From Onchocerca lupi (Eukaryota; Nematoda; Chromadorea; Rhabditida; Onchocercidae): a DNA stretch of 64,000 nucleotides. The notes beneath the pieces were generated by a model. The model saw only the letters and a list, made by a program, of their open reading frames with translations. It was not told the origin of the DNA and searched no databases. Of the stretch, positions 23,384 to 37,244 are shown piece by piece (the stretch's first letter is position 1; each line of letters starts with the position of its first letter). Made by a program: the position numbers and the translations under genes. The stretch lies in NCBI GenBank assembly GCA_028564675.1, contig JAOVVO010000364.1:1-64000 (forward strand), given 5' to 3'.

Positions 23384-26300
23384 TTTTTTGATCCTTCGTC
23401 TGCTATATTCATTAATTAAAATTGAGTTCACGTATAGAAGTGCAAAATATTTGATGAGAATTTTGTTAACGCCATCGATGTTGAAATATTTTATGATTTT
23501 GCAGGAATGTAGTCTGCATATTTTCAGACATCATTCCACACTTCTATCGATTTTCATAGGCGCTCATAAACAAATATCATAATAGCAAAAGAGGCAAATA
23601 TTCAAAACAAAACTTGTTCGATTTTTTTATGATGAGAGCCAATTTAAAGGAATGGCTCACCTGATGAGGATATCACACCGGCTAAACAATCAATGGTAGA
23701 GAAACTTGGATATCCAAAAAATTATTGAGTCACTAAAATAAGCTCCACTTTTTTTGAAAAGCATAAGCATACATTCTAGCGAATTCCTTTTCCGATGAAG
23801 CTATAAAGCCTGAAATATTTCGAATTTATGGTTGTATTTGTCAGCCACTGATGCTATTCAATCGAGAAACAGATAATTAGATGTGTTCAAAAATATAGGC
23901 TTAGGTACATAAACTAGTAAAATGAACATAATTTTTCTAATTGTTCAGTTTTCTTGGGTGGAACGAACATATATAAAAAAAGTTATACATTCTGTAATTG
24001 AACTTATAGTTACAATTACTGTTGAAAAGAACTATTCAAGTAAATATTGGAAGGGAAAGAGTTAAGGACTTAGAAGAAATGTGCAGAATTTTTTGGCAAT
24101 CTATATCTTCGAAATCTGTGTGAAAACTTTCCAATTCCTTTTTTCTCATATAAATTTAAAAAAATATTATTGAAATATGTATTAAAAATTATTAATGTAA
24201 ATCATGCCATGTGAATACACATAAAAAACTATAACGTAGCATGCTATGACCTAAATGACGTCAGCATATGACATCATTTATTGTCATATCATACTACGAC
24301 ACAGCTTTCATGCTAAGGCGATTATCAAACAACCTTGCTACTCTCGAATTCGATCTCGCAGTAATAAGCCAAAACAATAAATGGCACGATTTCAAACTTC
24401 TGTGTTTTATTTACCCGCTGATTCAGTGTTCACTTTTTTTGTAGGCTAAATGGAAGTGCAAATAATTTTTTATGATATTGTTCATTACGTGCTGAATAAT
24501 ATTTGAATACGGACATTTGAGTATGTGAAACCTATCATTCAAGTACCTTTTTAGTATGATTCACGCATTAGAAAGCTGCCGTATTTTTCATCAGTATGTG
24601 TAATGAAATGAAATACAAAGCAGGATTAAGAAATGGAATTAGGTGGGCTCTAAATAATATCAAATTACAAGCGAGAAAGTTGCAGAAGCAACATGAAAAG
24701 TGGTGCCGAACTTTTTTTGAAAGATAGGAAGTAGTTTTAGTAGAAGAATTTCAATTCCACATCAATAGAAATAATCAATCATGAACAGTACAAACCATTA
24801 AAGTTGAAGCAGCTCAGGTTAGAGGAAGAAAATTGAAAGCGGAAAAAAGCTAATATTGAACAAACTTTTTTATGTTAAGTTTCTAACAACATAGACTCTT
24901 AAAATTTTCAACTTAACTGTTCATAAATCCCAGGCTATTCAGGAAAAAAATTATTTTTGGAAATATCCGATAATCTTCAAATGCTTGATTGCTGAATGGA
25001 CTGCGAGTTGTCTTTTCGAAAATTTCCTGCTTCTGCTAAATGTTGCAAGAGTTTTCGGAGATTCGAAATAATTCTCCTTTGTTCTTCATTTTTTCAATAT
25101 GAAAAATTGCTTACAATTTTTTCTGCACTACAAATGTCGTGGTATGCTGCTATTACAACAATATTACCGTGAACAATAATCTTTTCTAATGTGAGCAAGA
25201 CAGGTGGCAAGTAGGAGCAAATTGAAGAAAAATAAACAGTTGTTTTACTGAAGAAACAAAAATTACGTGAACTGGAGTTTTTCAAACTTTATGAAGAACA
25301 AAAGTTTCAGATTTCACAGATAAAATTTGCTCTATCCAACCGATTATGGAATTCAATAAAATTTCTGTAAACAAAAGTTGGAAACAATCTTTGCTGTTAG
25401 CAGTTATTTGTTAGACTGCATTTAGAACACAGTAGTAATACACTATTTGAATTTTGAACAGACTTCAAGTTTGCAATTGATTTCCATTCCCAAAATTTAT
25501 GAATGGAATTTGTAAAATAAAAACTTTTGCAAACTATTCAACCTAGCCTCACTTTCTTATAACTTCACATTTATTAAAATTAAATTGTCAAATTCTTTGA
25601 AATAGCAAATTTTAATATTTCCTATAAGGTCGTGCAAATTCTGGTTTCATTATGAATCAACGGCAAATATTATACAGCGAAAAGTAAAATGCACCAAAAA
25701 TGTTGGCTAATTTTTCCGAATTTTATTAAGTTATAAATAATTTTTGAAAACTTAAGACTTAAAAAATTTCTGAAGAAAAAATTAAATCCAAAAAATTTTC
25801 ATATAAAAAAGCAAAGGAATATATAAAGCTGGGGAATCAATAATTATTGTTTGCAGTTGGTATCAATGCTAATACAGAATAATAAGCCTAATTGAATGAC
25901 TTATTGAGAAAACAGACAGGTGATTAAATGTGGGAACAAATTGAGAGGTAAATCACCGAATGAAAAGGTTTAACGAACGGATCTGTTTAAGCAACTGCTT
26001 TTCAAATCAGTGTAATCAGTCAAAAACATTTGGAAGAAGGATGTTAAGAAGTGGTGATGAATGGAAGATGCCTGATATTTTGCTGAAAGAGCTCAAGCTC
26101 ATTTCTTATTTACTTCTTTAAAAATTCTCAATTATTATTTCCGTCTCCAATCATAACAAATCAGAAGGCCTTACATCTGATCATATTTCAATATCTCAAC
26201 AGCTGTAAACAACTAATCAATCTTTCATATGTTACAGATAAAAAATCGGCATGATTTTCAACTTATTTTTTGATTGATTAGTTGATAAACTATCGATTAT

Positions 26301-28460
26301 TATAAATTTTTTATCGATATCTTTGCAAAAGCAAACATCGTTCCTTTTTTCTTTACAATTCTTGCACATAAAGAAGTATATCAGAGAGGAGACATGTTCA
26401 GGAAAAGATATTTGAAAAATATTGATGATAATCAACATGATAACCGAAATGATAAATATATGGCAGCAATGATGACAATGGCAAAAGTTATTCCTATAAA
26501 GATAACTGTTAGATTATGCTGGTTTAAAGAGGGCAGAATTTACGTTCATATAATCAAAACTACACAGGAAAAAAAAATTTTTAATTACATCAGTCAAATG
26601 TAGGATCAGAATATTGACATAATTATGGTTATTGGTGAAGTAAATAAGAGAATTAATTTGATTATTTACTTTACTTTTGTATTAAACTAGACTCAAGAAT
26701 TAAAAGACAAAAGTTTATTTCGCGTCATTCTTTAATTTTTTAGAACAGATTTTTCAAAGTTTCTAATTTATAAAAAAATTTGAACTAAAAATTTCATTCT
26801 CTCCATCGCAATAATCGCCACTGCTGTTAGTAATCGTTTCCAATGTATATTTGCTTATACTACATGAGCATATTTAATTTCAAGCCAATCGTACAATCGA
26901 TAATTCAGTTCTGTTTTAAGTCTTCGAACTATAGAAAGGCAATCTCAAGAATCTCAGATCAACATAATCCCATATTTTTATTCTCCAATTACTTTCTGAT
27001 CATATTTTGCAATAATTTGTAATTTAATTTTCTAAACCAAAATCACTGAAAATTTGGAATATGTTTGAAATAGGAAATCAACATATTCTTTGATGAATCC
27101 GATAATTTGTTCGCTCTAATCTTCCAGATTGCAAAAGTAAATTTCTTAATTATTTGATTCAGATCAATCTCTTTCACCTCCGCTTAAGAAAGTTTGGGTT
27201 AATTTTTGATAAATTGCGAATTTTGTACGTTTTATGCAAATTTCATGGATGTTTTCCTCAAACAAATGATTTGTCGCTGTATACTCATTATCTGCACAGA
27301 AATAATTCGAAATTCTCATTGGTTTCAATCGAGAAAGTTGCATCATTGATTAGACAAAAATCTATTTTGCCCAACAATATGAAGTTCAATAATCATAGCT
27401 GATTTTCTGCAATAGTCCTTCAAACATTCATTGCGATGCCATCCGGTATTTTGATATTTACGATAATCTGGGCCGCATTGTACATTTCGTCAAATTTTAC
27501 TACATAAAATAGAACTATTGTGAAAAGGAGAGGCAGCTGAAGATGGATTATAGGCTATTTCATAGAGGAGCGATGAGAGTTTTAATATCGAATATATTGA
27601 CCTCAACCCGATTTTGGAAACTATTCTTCTGAAACTATTTTTCTATTCTTTCTTTTCATCCCAGAAACAATTTTTCCTTTGCTCGTGGTCCTATTGATTA
27701 TCTAGATATTTACGATCACAATTGAATGTTATAATTAATGATTAGCCCGACAAATTCTGCTAAATTTTGTTTATTTTCCATTTATTAATGTTATTGATGA
27801 TATTATTTTGAATCTTGATATTTAACACTTGATCTCCTACTTGAATGAAGGTTGAATTGTGCAAAGAATGTATGTGAAGTAAAAATCAAATTTTATTTTA
27901 TTATTTTGATTTATCACAATGTTCATTAATTCCGAAAAATCCATTTTGTTGTTATGAATGATTATTTGATTTATGAAGTTTGGTTTTTTCGACATCATTT
28001 ATTTTTTGTTGTTCCAGATCTTTGATTTACCAAGAAAATGAGAAAAAACCAGCAATAACCTGATAAATTAATTCCTAAAACTGCTATAAAGTCAACGTTT
28101 AAAAATTGAAATCAAAGTTCGTTGTTTCTTCAAAAGCCTTATATGCCTTGTTAGTGGTGTCTTAACTAAATAATTAAACATTATTCGATTGTCAAATTTT
28201 TTTCTTTGATGATTTATTGATGCTTATCAAAAAGTATTGTTGTGGAGAAGGAAAACGAATAAAAGAAACGCAAAAAGGATCTTTAAAAAAAAAAATTGAG
28301 TTCATAAAGTGGGTTTTTTTTGAGGAGTTTTTATTTCGTTCTTGCATCAATCCCAATCTCCTTTCCTTTCTCCTCCTTTTATTTCCATCCTCGTAAATTC
28401 AGAAATTTCAGCAGTAATATCAATTATTCGATCGAAGTGTATGAATCATTAGTACTACTC
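23384..28460. other. 5-kb intergenic stretch between divergent genes
   Basis: This lies between the start of the BTB gene (-) and the start of the TIL/SOD-like gene (+), so it must hold both promoters. No recognised protein is present. Short coding-like pieces were seen at 24597-24725 (+, lysine-rich) and about 25110-25230 (-), without linking exons. A CRE-like TGACGTCA octamer lies at 24256-24263 within an AT-rich patch containing several TATGAC/GTCATA words. Confidence 0.4.
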
Positions 28461-31400
28461 ATGAAGAATTGTGTAAGATTACATTTATTCCTTGTCATTA
28501 TAACTGCAAACTCCACAAGGACAGAAAAATTTCAAAGTAAGAATTTTTTGTATTTTGATTCAAACTTCATGGAAGTTCGCAGTTTTTCAGCTCATAAAAC
28601 AAACTGGTAGTTGTGTTATCAACGTGAACGAAAGCAATAATGATGATAACATGGAGCGATGATGTTTTTGATAAGAAGTAGAAGAAAACTTACAGATTCA
28701 GACTTAGAATTTAATCGCACTGGTGTCGAGATTGACTCGTAGTGCTGGTTCACTTTAATTCTCTCCGAATGGTTTAGGAAGAAGTTAGATTAAATTTTTG
28801 ATTTTTAATGATTTAGAAATTTGATTTGAAAATTAATTGACATTTAAGAAGCGATCTTCCGTTACTATCAAAGTTTCAGGAATCTGTGAGGCACAAGGGA
28901 CATGTATCAATTGTGGTGATGATAGCTTCTCGTATTATAAATGTAGTGTTCCACATGACTGCTTCACTGATGAAATCTGTACTAAACAAGGTTTCTGTTG
29001 TCCTACTAACAAAACTTTGTCATCTTTATCTAATGATGAGTTTGGTAAGTCTCGTTTTTGGTTTTATTTTATCAACGTTTTTGGTTTAAACAAGAATTAT
29101 AACTGTTAATAAGATGTGCATGCAACAATGACCATTCTTAAATAATATCTAACGTCTCAAAATTGTAGCAATTTTATTGCTTTACCATGAAATTCTTAAT
29201 AAAAATTTTAATAAGAATATGAAAGTCTTTATAAAAATTTTAATGAAAGTTCTAATGAACGAAAATGAAAGCGAGTTTGAGCAATATTCAGCAGTAATTG
29301 GAGGGAACAAAGGATCAGAATGAGGTTTATTTTTCTTTGCTAGAGTTCATAAGCATACTTTACAGAATTTCTTGGTGTTCCGGCTCATAGATATGAGTCC
29401 GGAAAATTGGGAATATGCCCGGATGGAAGTACCCAGCTTCGACTGTGCAGTGTCGATTCGGATTGCCTTGGTGATGAAATTTGTGCAATAGGGAGGTGTT
29501 GTTTAGGTTGCTGATTAGCCCTGTTTCTGTTGTCTGAGGACATGGAAGATGCATAACGTCCGATCTTTGATTTACAATTCGGCGTTTAAAAAATCAGAAA
29601 TTCTCGCATATTTTTTAACAATCTGTTCAAGAACATAAAGAGCATCTCTTCTTACAGTATGTTCGCAGCATCGACGTCGGGTACTGAATGATTTGCCAAC
29701 CAATAATGTCGTCGGTGTACATATTCCTCAGTGCGACCCTACCGGGAAATATTATCGAGCGGTGCAATGCCGCACCGGAACTGAAGAGTGTTGGTGCGTT
29801 TCACAGTTTGGCGGAGTCATTGGCTCGTTGAAACCAAAAACAACAAATTCGAATGCAGCTTGTGAAGCACTGCGATTGACATTAAAACGCATTGCGGAAA
29901 AAAAACAGAAAGTTTACTTGGATGTGCGGGAACGCGTTGAAATACGTCGGAAGCAGGAAAATTTGACAAGTCCAAAACAAGAGAATCAATCGAGCATCAT
30001 ATTGTCTAAAGAGCAAACTTCGGAGCCAAAGCAGCAATTTCAGAGCATAAGTGATGGAATCAGAGATAAGTGTTTGTGGATGAAACGTGGACGATGTCCA
30101 GATCGACCAATACTTCTTATTAATGCATCGAAACTTTGCTACTGTGACGATGATTGTTCGGATTCACAGAAATGTTGCCCGGTTTTAACTGGAGAATGGG
30201 CTTGTTCCTCGAATATTACAGTTGACACTGGTTATGTTTTTTTATGTTTGCATATGTTTTTTACTTTTGCACTTCTTTCAAGGAAAATATCTGCTTATTC
30301 TATTATTTTTGTTTATTTGTCACCAATTTGCTGAATGATTTTTAAAGCCATTCAACAGGAATTTCTTGCTCATATTGATTTAGCCCTTAACAGTCGATAG
30401 AATGAAATACTTTGTTGAAAAAATTTTGCATATTTGATTAAAGACATTTCTTTTCATTTCTCATAGACAATAATCTTTGGAAATTAAGAAATAAAAATCA
30501 AATTACTTAATGTTATCATGTTACAGGCCAATTCTTAGCAACACCACACTCGTTACCACTGAATTCAACAACAGTGAAAGCAGAGTGCACTGAAAATGAA
30601 CAATTTATAGAGTGTGTTGATGAGTGTCAACCAGCTTGCTTTTCTAGAACATCGATTTCATGCTTTAATGGACGATGCAAGAGTGGATGTCAATGTAAAC
30701 CAGGTTTCTGCTCTTTTTTTAATCCAAACTATCTTTATAGAAAAGCAAGCTATAACTGTATTAACTTGACATACAACTTCGCTCTTCCATTTTTGGAATC
30801 GAATCTGAACATTTATGATGTATTAATTGCAAATTAAAATTAAAAGATAACGAAGAGTAGGACAATTTTCGAAACTTATAATATTCTTTTCTTAAATTTG
30901 ATTTCAAAAAGTAGGAACACAGTTTTGTTCGCCGAAAATCAAACTCAAGATTTGCGGAAATGAGGATGAAATTATAATCGATAGACAGCAACGAAATCAA
31001 TACGAAGTTATTGACATATTATTGATTTATATATTGCGAAAACTAGTATTTACATCAAGGAATTCTAAGTTAACGAAAAATGCAGAGTTTGTTAAAAGTA
31101 GTTATAGAGCGCATACGTAATCGCTGGTCTATATTTAAATACGATATATTCAGGTTTCATTCGTCAAAGAAATGACCTTCATGCACCGTGCATTCCGCGG
31201 AATCAGTGTCCTCTGCGGATTATTGAATCAGAAAGACATTGTATCGATCCTCTGCGTGAATATAAAACTTGCGGTCCAGCTTGTCCAATTTCTTGTTCTT
31301 CTGAAAGCGAAAAATGTAGAACTGAACGTTGTGTGGAAGGATGCTTTTGCAAAGTGCCATATATTCTAGAGAATAGTACAGATCCATTACTATCCAAGTG

Positions 31401-34400
31401 AATATTACCTATGACTATTAATTAGATTACGATGATGATCTCTCAGAATTCTGAATGCTTTTCATATTCTTTACAGCAATATCAGTCTTCAGTTAACTGA
31501 ACTCCAATAATTTTTGCAAGAGTTTTGATTCTAAATTTAAATGTAAAGAGGTTTTTAATTTCAGTTTGGCAGTAGATTTCTTGATAAAATTTTATTAAAT
31601 AACTAAAAAAGAACAAGTGAGAGTTCAATCTGCAAATGATTTGAATTGGCATATTTTAGTCACCGATATTGGACGTTTAAGATTTTAATGATTAATACAA
31701 TATTGAAGACTTTTGTCTGATTCAGTTAGGATCTGAATGAAACTTCAAGTTTTTATCAAGACAATCTCCGCAACAATATTTTGAATTTCAGATGCATCCT
31801 ATCCATATACTGTCCTCCATTAGCAAGAGACAATTCATCAGTAAATCCTACTATCCATCTCACAGCGATGGCTTCAATGACCCCTAAATTCCATTTATTT
31901 CCTGAACATCACGAAGATTCGACTAATCAACCGGCAGCGACTCAGTGCAGCGATCCATTAAAAAATTTTCAGATCTGTGGTTCTGGTTGTCCAGGTTATC
32001 CGTTTGCGTCATTCCCGACAACAACTTATCCATTTCGTGCAGTATTACGAAAAACATGATTTCGAAAGATGAAAGTTCTAGAAAAGATATAACTAAAATG
32101 AATAAGTGAAAAAAATTGTTTTCTCATCTCTTCTTCATCCAAATCTTCATCTTATCTCAGGTGGTTGCAATAATCAAATTGCTGGCTTCTGTGGTACCCA
32201 GTGTGTAGCTGGATGTTTCTGTCGTAATCCGTACATTCTGCAAGATGCTTATAATTTGAATTCGCAGTGTGTATTACCGCATCAGTGTCAATCATCAATT
32301 ATTCAGCGGCAGCAAATTTGTTCTGATCCCCGGAAAGAGTGGACACGTTGCTTTTCGTACGAGTAAGTTAAACTACTTTACTTTTGTTACTCATTTGTTG
32401 CTCATTTTCACTTATATTTATTTAGTTTATTTTCAAATTTTTGTTTAAATTGCAAGATTTACTTAATCATCAAACATTCGTTAATTTACATATTCTTGTT
32501 ACGTATGAATGGAAAAGAAAACATGTGCAAAGATTCTATCGACTTAAGATCCGTAAAAAGCTATGAGTATGTCTGATGATTCAATCATCAATTAAACCAT
32601 CTTTTTGATAAGAATGCCAACATTATTTCTGTACAGATGCGCACGCAGTTGCTCGAATCCGAAAGCTACATGTACAACAGATGATTGTACACCTGGTTGT
32701 ATTTGTCGTGAGCCGTACCTACTGTACGACTCAAATAACCCCAATTCACGTTGCGTACTTCCCAGTGAATGTGGCTCACAGTGCTCCGATTCATTAAAAG
32801 AGTATCAGGCTTGTGCTTCCTCATGTCCTATGGGTTGTAATAATCGAGTACCGCAAACTTGTTCGCCATGTGTCTCTGGATGTTTTTGCAAATCGGGTTA
32901 GCAATTTTTCCTGGAAAATTTTCGGAAATTTTGCATAATTTCGTAAATTTCTGAGAAAAAAACTTTAAATTAATTGGTTAAATAAAATGATCGTAATCCA
33001 ATCCTACCAAATATTTAATTTTAGGATTTGTGTTTGAAGATGCTGTGAACTGGCGTACTTCTAAATGCATACCTTTAAATCAATGCCCAATGACTAATAT
33101 TTCTGCTTTCTTAGTAGCACTTATTCCGGAAAACAAAAAGTCAGGTATACTTTGAGATTAGTGATTTTTTTTTCAGAAGCTAATTTAAATCTTAGTTTAA
33201 AATTTTAATTTGTGCAAAACATGAAAATTGTGTTAAATTACTGATCTTATAGCGAACATTACGGAATGTCCTGCGACAACAGTCGATCTGAGTGGGAAAT
33301 TTTGTAATTTTGATTCTGAATGTCCAGCCCAGCAGGTAAATTATCGAATCAAAGTAACCACATTATCAAACATTCTCCTAAAGCATAATCATATTGCATT
33401 TTATTGAAAGAAACAATTAAGATTTTTATCCGATGGTTCCAAAGAGAAATGCTAAAAACTGAGAAGTTGTCATAGAAGTCAAATAAATGAATTAATCAAA
33501 CTTAAAATTGATAAGAAGTCAATTGCAATAAAACTGACCATGGAATATTTTGGATTATATTAAGGTGGCGTAACAATAATAATAAACAAAAAATCATTGG
33601 TAAGAAAAAAAAAGTAAATTTTAGCGCTGCTGTCATTCAACTTTATATGCAATGGCAAGTTCGAAACAATCACGCTGCACTTGCATCGATCCACATGCCT
33701 ATTGGGATCCTTGTGGTACCTTATGTCCAGAGTACTGTGGACAACTTGCCACACCGGTATGTTCATCAACCTGTAATCCTGGCTGCCACTGCGCATATGG
33801 TTACGTGAAAGCAAGAAATCATGTAAATGCCCCATGTGTACTACGAACAGAATGCTTCCAACTTGGTAGTTACTTCAAAATTTTTTAGACTTGATTTGAA
33901 AAAAAACAAAATCACAACATCCAGCTTGTTGATTGCATTCTTATTTCTTCCCTTCTAACCGCAAATGTAGTTACATAAATGGCCGAGTAATTAATAGCAT
34001 CTCGACAATGAATAATCAGAGCTCAATACTCATTATGACCTATAGCTGTTGTAAGTAGCTAGAGCTGAGAATATTTCAAAAATTTCTTTTTCTTTTGAAA
34101 ATTATAATTCTCACTTCAAAATTTAAGCATTTTTCAATTACAAGAAATTTCACAGATTTAACAAGACAGTCATTTCATTTCATTTCTTTTTTTTTTGCTG
34201 TCTTTAGTCTATAACTGATTCAGGAAGGTATGTTGATATTGCAGAAGACCAAAAACATACAACCAAACCATATAATATGTGGAAAGAAATAGCAACTGTA
34301 AAAATGTTGAGTGATGTGAATAAAATTATTGGTGATGTAAAAATCAAAGAGATCAGCAAAGAAAGAATCAAGTTGGAAGGTACAATTAAAGGTAAATACT

Positions 34401-37244
34401 TGTCAGAAACTTCAATATTAGTGACGATAGAATTCATGTCAACATTTGGAGGTTGTGGATAAGAATTTTTTATTGAAAATTGAAATTTTCTTCAAAGAGA
34501 AGAAAGCAGAAAAGGATAGAAACTTTAGTGAAATACTGGATCCTAAGAATTCTATGAATTTGACTTTAAAAAAAAAAAAAAAAAACTATCATTTTGAAAA
34601 TGCAGAAACAAGTGATTTAATTTGTTACATGAAGAATTCTATTCTGTGCATTATCAGAATTATCAGTGGACACTATTAGTTGTCGTTAAGTTGTCAGTTC
34701 TTTTTCACCAACTGTCCTCGCATCAACTTTATCAAGTATTGTTCAACTCAGAAAATAACTTCTTAGCATTACTTAACATTACTTAACACTACTTACTTAT
34801 TCTTATTTGTTGCACCTGGGATTTATTTCAACTTAATTATTCGTTTAAATATACTTCACAGCATGTCCATGATTTCCATTTATTTCTTATCCTTTTCGAT
34901 TAATTTCTACTTTTCATGTTTTAATTTTCCAAGATAAATCTGGAATTGAATCAAAAAAAGAGGATTTCTTATTACAAAAGTTTTTAATGAAAACAGAGCC
35001 TGATTACAACAGTTTACTTGTTTTCTCAGTATTGCTCACAATTGACCACTTTATTTCTCTCTTCTGAAAATCGTTTCGAGTTGTAACAAAAAATAAAAGG
35101 CTCTTATAGATTTTATGCGACAGAAAAAGATTTCGCTCATTGAAATTAATCTAAACATTATGTAAAGTAAATGATATCTTGTGTGGTAAATAATGCTTGG
35201 CTCAGGATTGTTAAATGAAGTAGAAATTTTTGAAGATGATTAAGCAAGTACCACGCATAAAGAGGAAACTTAGCAACCTTACATTTTTACCATCGGAGAC
35301 AGTGAAGGAGTATGTGAGGTGATCTTAGAAGATGGATTATGTTATTAGTGAAATCGTAGTCATTATATAAAAAAAAAAAAAATTGGTTTTCGTCGAACTG
35401 AAAGTGACGTTTGTTTTTTATAAAGTTTAAAATTTAATCTTTTTTTTTTGTAAAAATTATAAAGTTACAAACACATAGTTGAAAGTCAAGAAGCTTTTGA
35501 AAAATATGTTAACAATTTTCTGATTTATCACCGCTTTAAAATTTGCATTTGCAAACAGCACTGATGGATCACGATGAAATTTCCAGAAAGCAAACAAAAG
35601 GCTAGTGCAGGTGAAAAAAAACATCTGACAATTTTTGTCGTTATGAATACTGAGCTTTTTCAAATCTTTTCTGTCGTCAAGTGCTTCAAGTTTTGCTACT
35701 TTAAATATATATTGAGCATTTTTTTTTGCTGCAATAGTTTTAAGCTATTTTGCACGAAAAGCAACATTTTGCATCATCATCAGCAACCTGGATAAGTTGA
35801 ATGAAAGACTTAGAGAAGGGCAATGAATCCGAAGGATTTTCAGCTTTTAATCTATCGTTACTTGATAACAGTACTGTTGATTATTTGCAGGTAAAGTAAC
35901 TGTGACCATTATAAAATATACAGTCTTCGAAAGAAAAAGAAATAATATAATTTTCTTATAACTGTGTATACAAACTTAATAATTAAAAAAGCAATAAATT
36001 AGAAAATAGTTAACTAATAATCTAAGAAATGCACGATAATAAAAATCAGAATAAATTCAGGATTGCCAATTGGCGAACACGCACTCATTATACATCAGGC
36101 CGGCGATTTATCCGATTCGTGCGCTAATATTGGTCCCATTATGGCAAGTGACAAAAAATTTAATGTATCTGCCATATTCGGGAATGTTAAAGCAGATGGT
36201 GTCAAAAATGCAACAATTGGTTAGATCCAGTAACTTAAATGAATAAAAAAGCAATGAGTTATAAAATAGTTGAATAATATTTCTTCAGAAATAATTTTTA
36301 TTTCCAGCAGCATGAAACATGCTGAAGTAGTCCGTTTTTTTTTTTTTCGTCGCAGTATTGAATATTTCAAAGCATAGGATCATTCTATTAAGACTTTCTA
36401 TTAGGAATTAAAGACGTTTTCTAATTCAGATGAGAAAGGCAAAAAGTATAAATAGGTATTTTTATTTTACACTACGTATTTGTGTTGAAAATTTGCATTT
36501 CAGCCAAAGTTTGTTGAAAAAAAAAGTTTATGAAAGAAATTTTGGTTAATTTTTAAATTAAATAAATTTTCGGCAACAATTGATTTAGAGGACTATTTCG
36601 AATATCACAACTCATTAATTTTTTATTCATAATAACAGCATAAATCATTCATTTAAAATTCGTTTGTTTTTCATTTTAAAGATAACTGGATGCTTCAGCA
36701 AAGAAAATTATTGCATCTGTGCACGGACAAATCAGAGACTGAAAACGGTGAAAACAATAATGATGTTGCGATAGTCTTATAGATGATATTGAAACAGGCT
36801 TAGACATTCAGGAGATGCTGAATTTAATATATAGTAAAGGTGCATTAGTCTGGGAAATAAGTGAGTACGAAGGCAGGAAAACATGAAATGGACGTTAGAT
36901 ACTTGAATGATCTTTCTTATAGCACTTCATCAAAACGTTTTAACTTCTCGAGAGTTGTATTACTTTTCTCAAACAAGAAAAAATATCAAAACTCTCGAGA
37001 ATTTTTTTCCTAAGAGTCATTTGCTATTTAATAAACTTTCTTTATGTTTGATTATTTAATGAAGAATAGAACGAAAGGCTCGAAAATTTGGGCATATTTA
37101 GATCGAGAAATTGACTGGCCGCAAGATATCTCATTAATTGGCCGTTCGCTGGTAATTCATAAATTATCAGTAATGGAATGGTCATTGCGTAATGAAGACG
37201 TATTACCACTCGCTTGCGGTACAATTGGTTTTGCATCGTCATAA
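28461..37244 (+). CDS. Secreted multidomain protein: thyroglobulin-1, WAP, about six TIL modules and a C-terminal SOD-like domain, 977 residues
   Basis: Fifteen phase-consistent exons: 28461-28536, 28880-29044, 29366-29506, 29658-30230, 30527-30703, 31154-31397, 31792-31994, 32161-32362, 32637-32896, 33025-33144, 33253-33335, 33625-33865, 34245-34391, 36061-36219, 37102-37244. A signal peptide (LHLFLVIITA) opens the protein. Two short Cys-rich modules follow (CCP and CC ends), then a thyroglobulin type-1 domain with CWCV at 172-175 and a charged linker. A WAP four-disulfide module has eight cysteines between 266 and 310. About six TIL modules come next, recognisable by GCFC/GCQC and C-terminal QC/EC. 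A short WAP-like piece precedes the last TIL. Residues 842-975 resemble Cu/Zn-SOD. TIL and WAP modules usually inhibit serine proteases, so an extracellular inhibitor is likely. Most introns are phase 1, fitting module shuffling. Two in-phase extra exons are possible at 36682-36860. Confidence 0.88.
36682..36860 (+). other. Two possible in-phase cassette exons or an exon relic inside the SOD-domain intron
   Basis: 36682-36747 and 36783-36860 are both open, both phase 1 in and out, and bounded by AAAG/GTGAAA and TATAG/GTGAGT. They look coding (NWMLQQRKLLHLCTDK; DIETGLDIQEMLNLIY). The gap of 35 bases would be a very short intron. Alternatively this is one exon with a frameshift. SOD homology is continuous without them, so I leave them out of the main model. 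Confidence 0.35.
36945..37001. repeat. 12-bp inverted repeat around CTCGAG
   Basis: TTCTCGAGAGTT (36945-36956) pairs with AACTCTCGAGAA (36990-37001) across a 33-base loop. It lies 100 bases before the last exon of the TIL/SOD-like gene and could form a stem in the pre-mRNA close to the acceptor. Confidence 0.7.

Larger units (their letters stand above)
34245..37244 (+). other. SOD-like domain exons of the TIL protein, predicted catalytically dead
   Basis: The exons at 34245, 36061 and 37102 join into a Cu/Zn-SOD fold: LEGTIKG-LPIGEHALIIH, CANIGPI, FGNVKADGV, SLIGRSLVIH, LACGTIGFA. In human SOD1 numbering, His43, His48 and His120 are kept (residues 884, 889, 950). His46 is Ile887, His63 is Ile904, and Arg143 is Pro966. 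The zinc loop is shortened by roughly ten residues, removing His71 and His80. The structural disulfide Cys57-Cys146 is kept (Cys898, Cys969). Seen in sequence: the substitutions. Inferred: no dismutase activity, with the fold retained for binding. Confidence 0.82.

Noticed and set aside
24256..24263. TGACGTCA palindrome as a CRE/ATF site
   Set aside because: A single octamer in 64 kb with no positional support; mentioned only in the intergenic entry.
24597..25285. Small lysine-rich ORF (+) and a 63-residue ORF (-) in the 5-kb intergenic region
   Set aside because: Short, unlinked, without recognised motifs; could be chance in AT-rich DNA.
35236..35321. Short plus-strand frame (MIKQVPRIKRKLSNL...) ending at a GT in the SOD-domain intron
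   Set aside because: SOD homology is continuous across the 34391/36061 junction, so an extra exon here is not needed.
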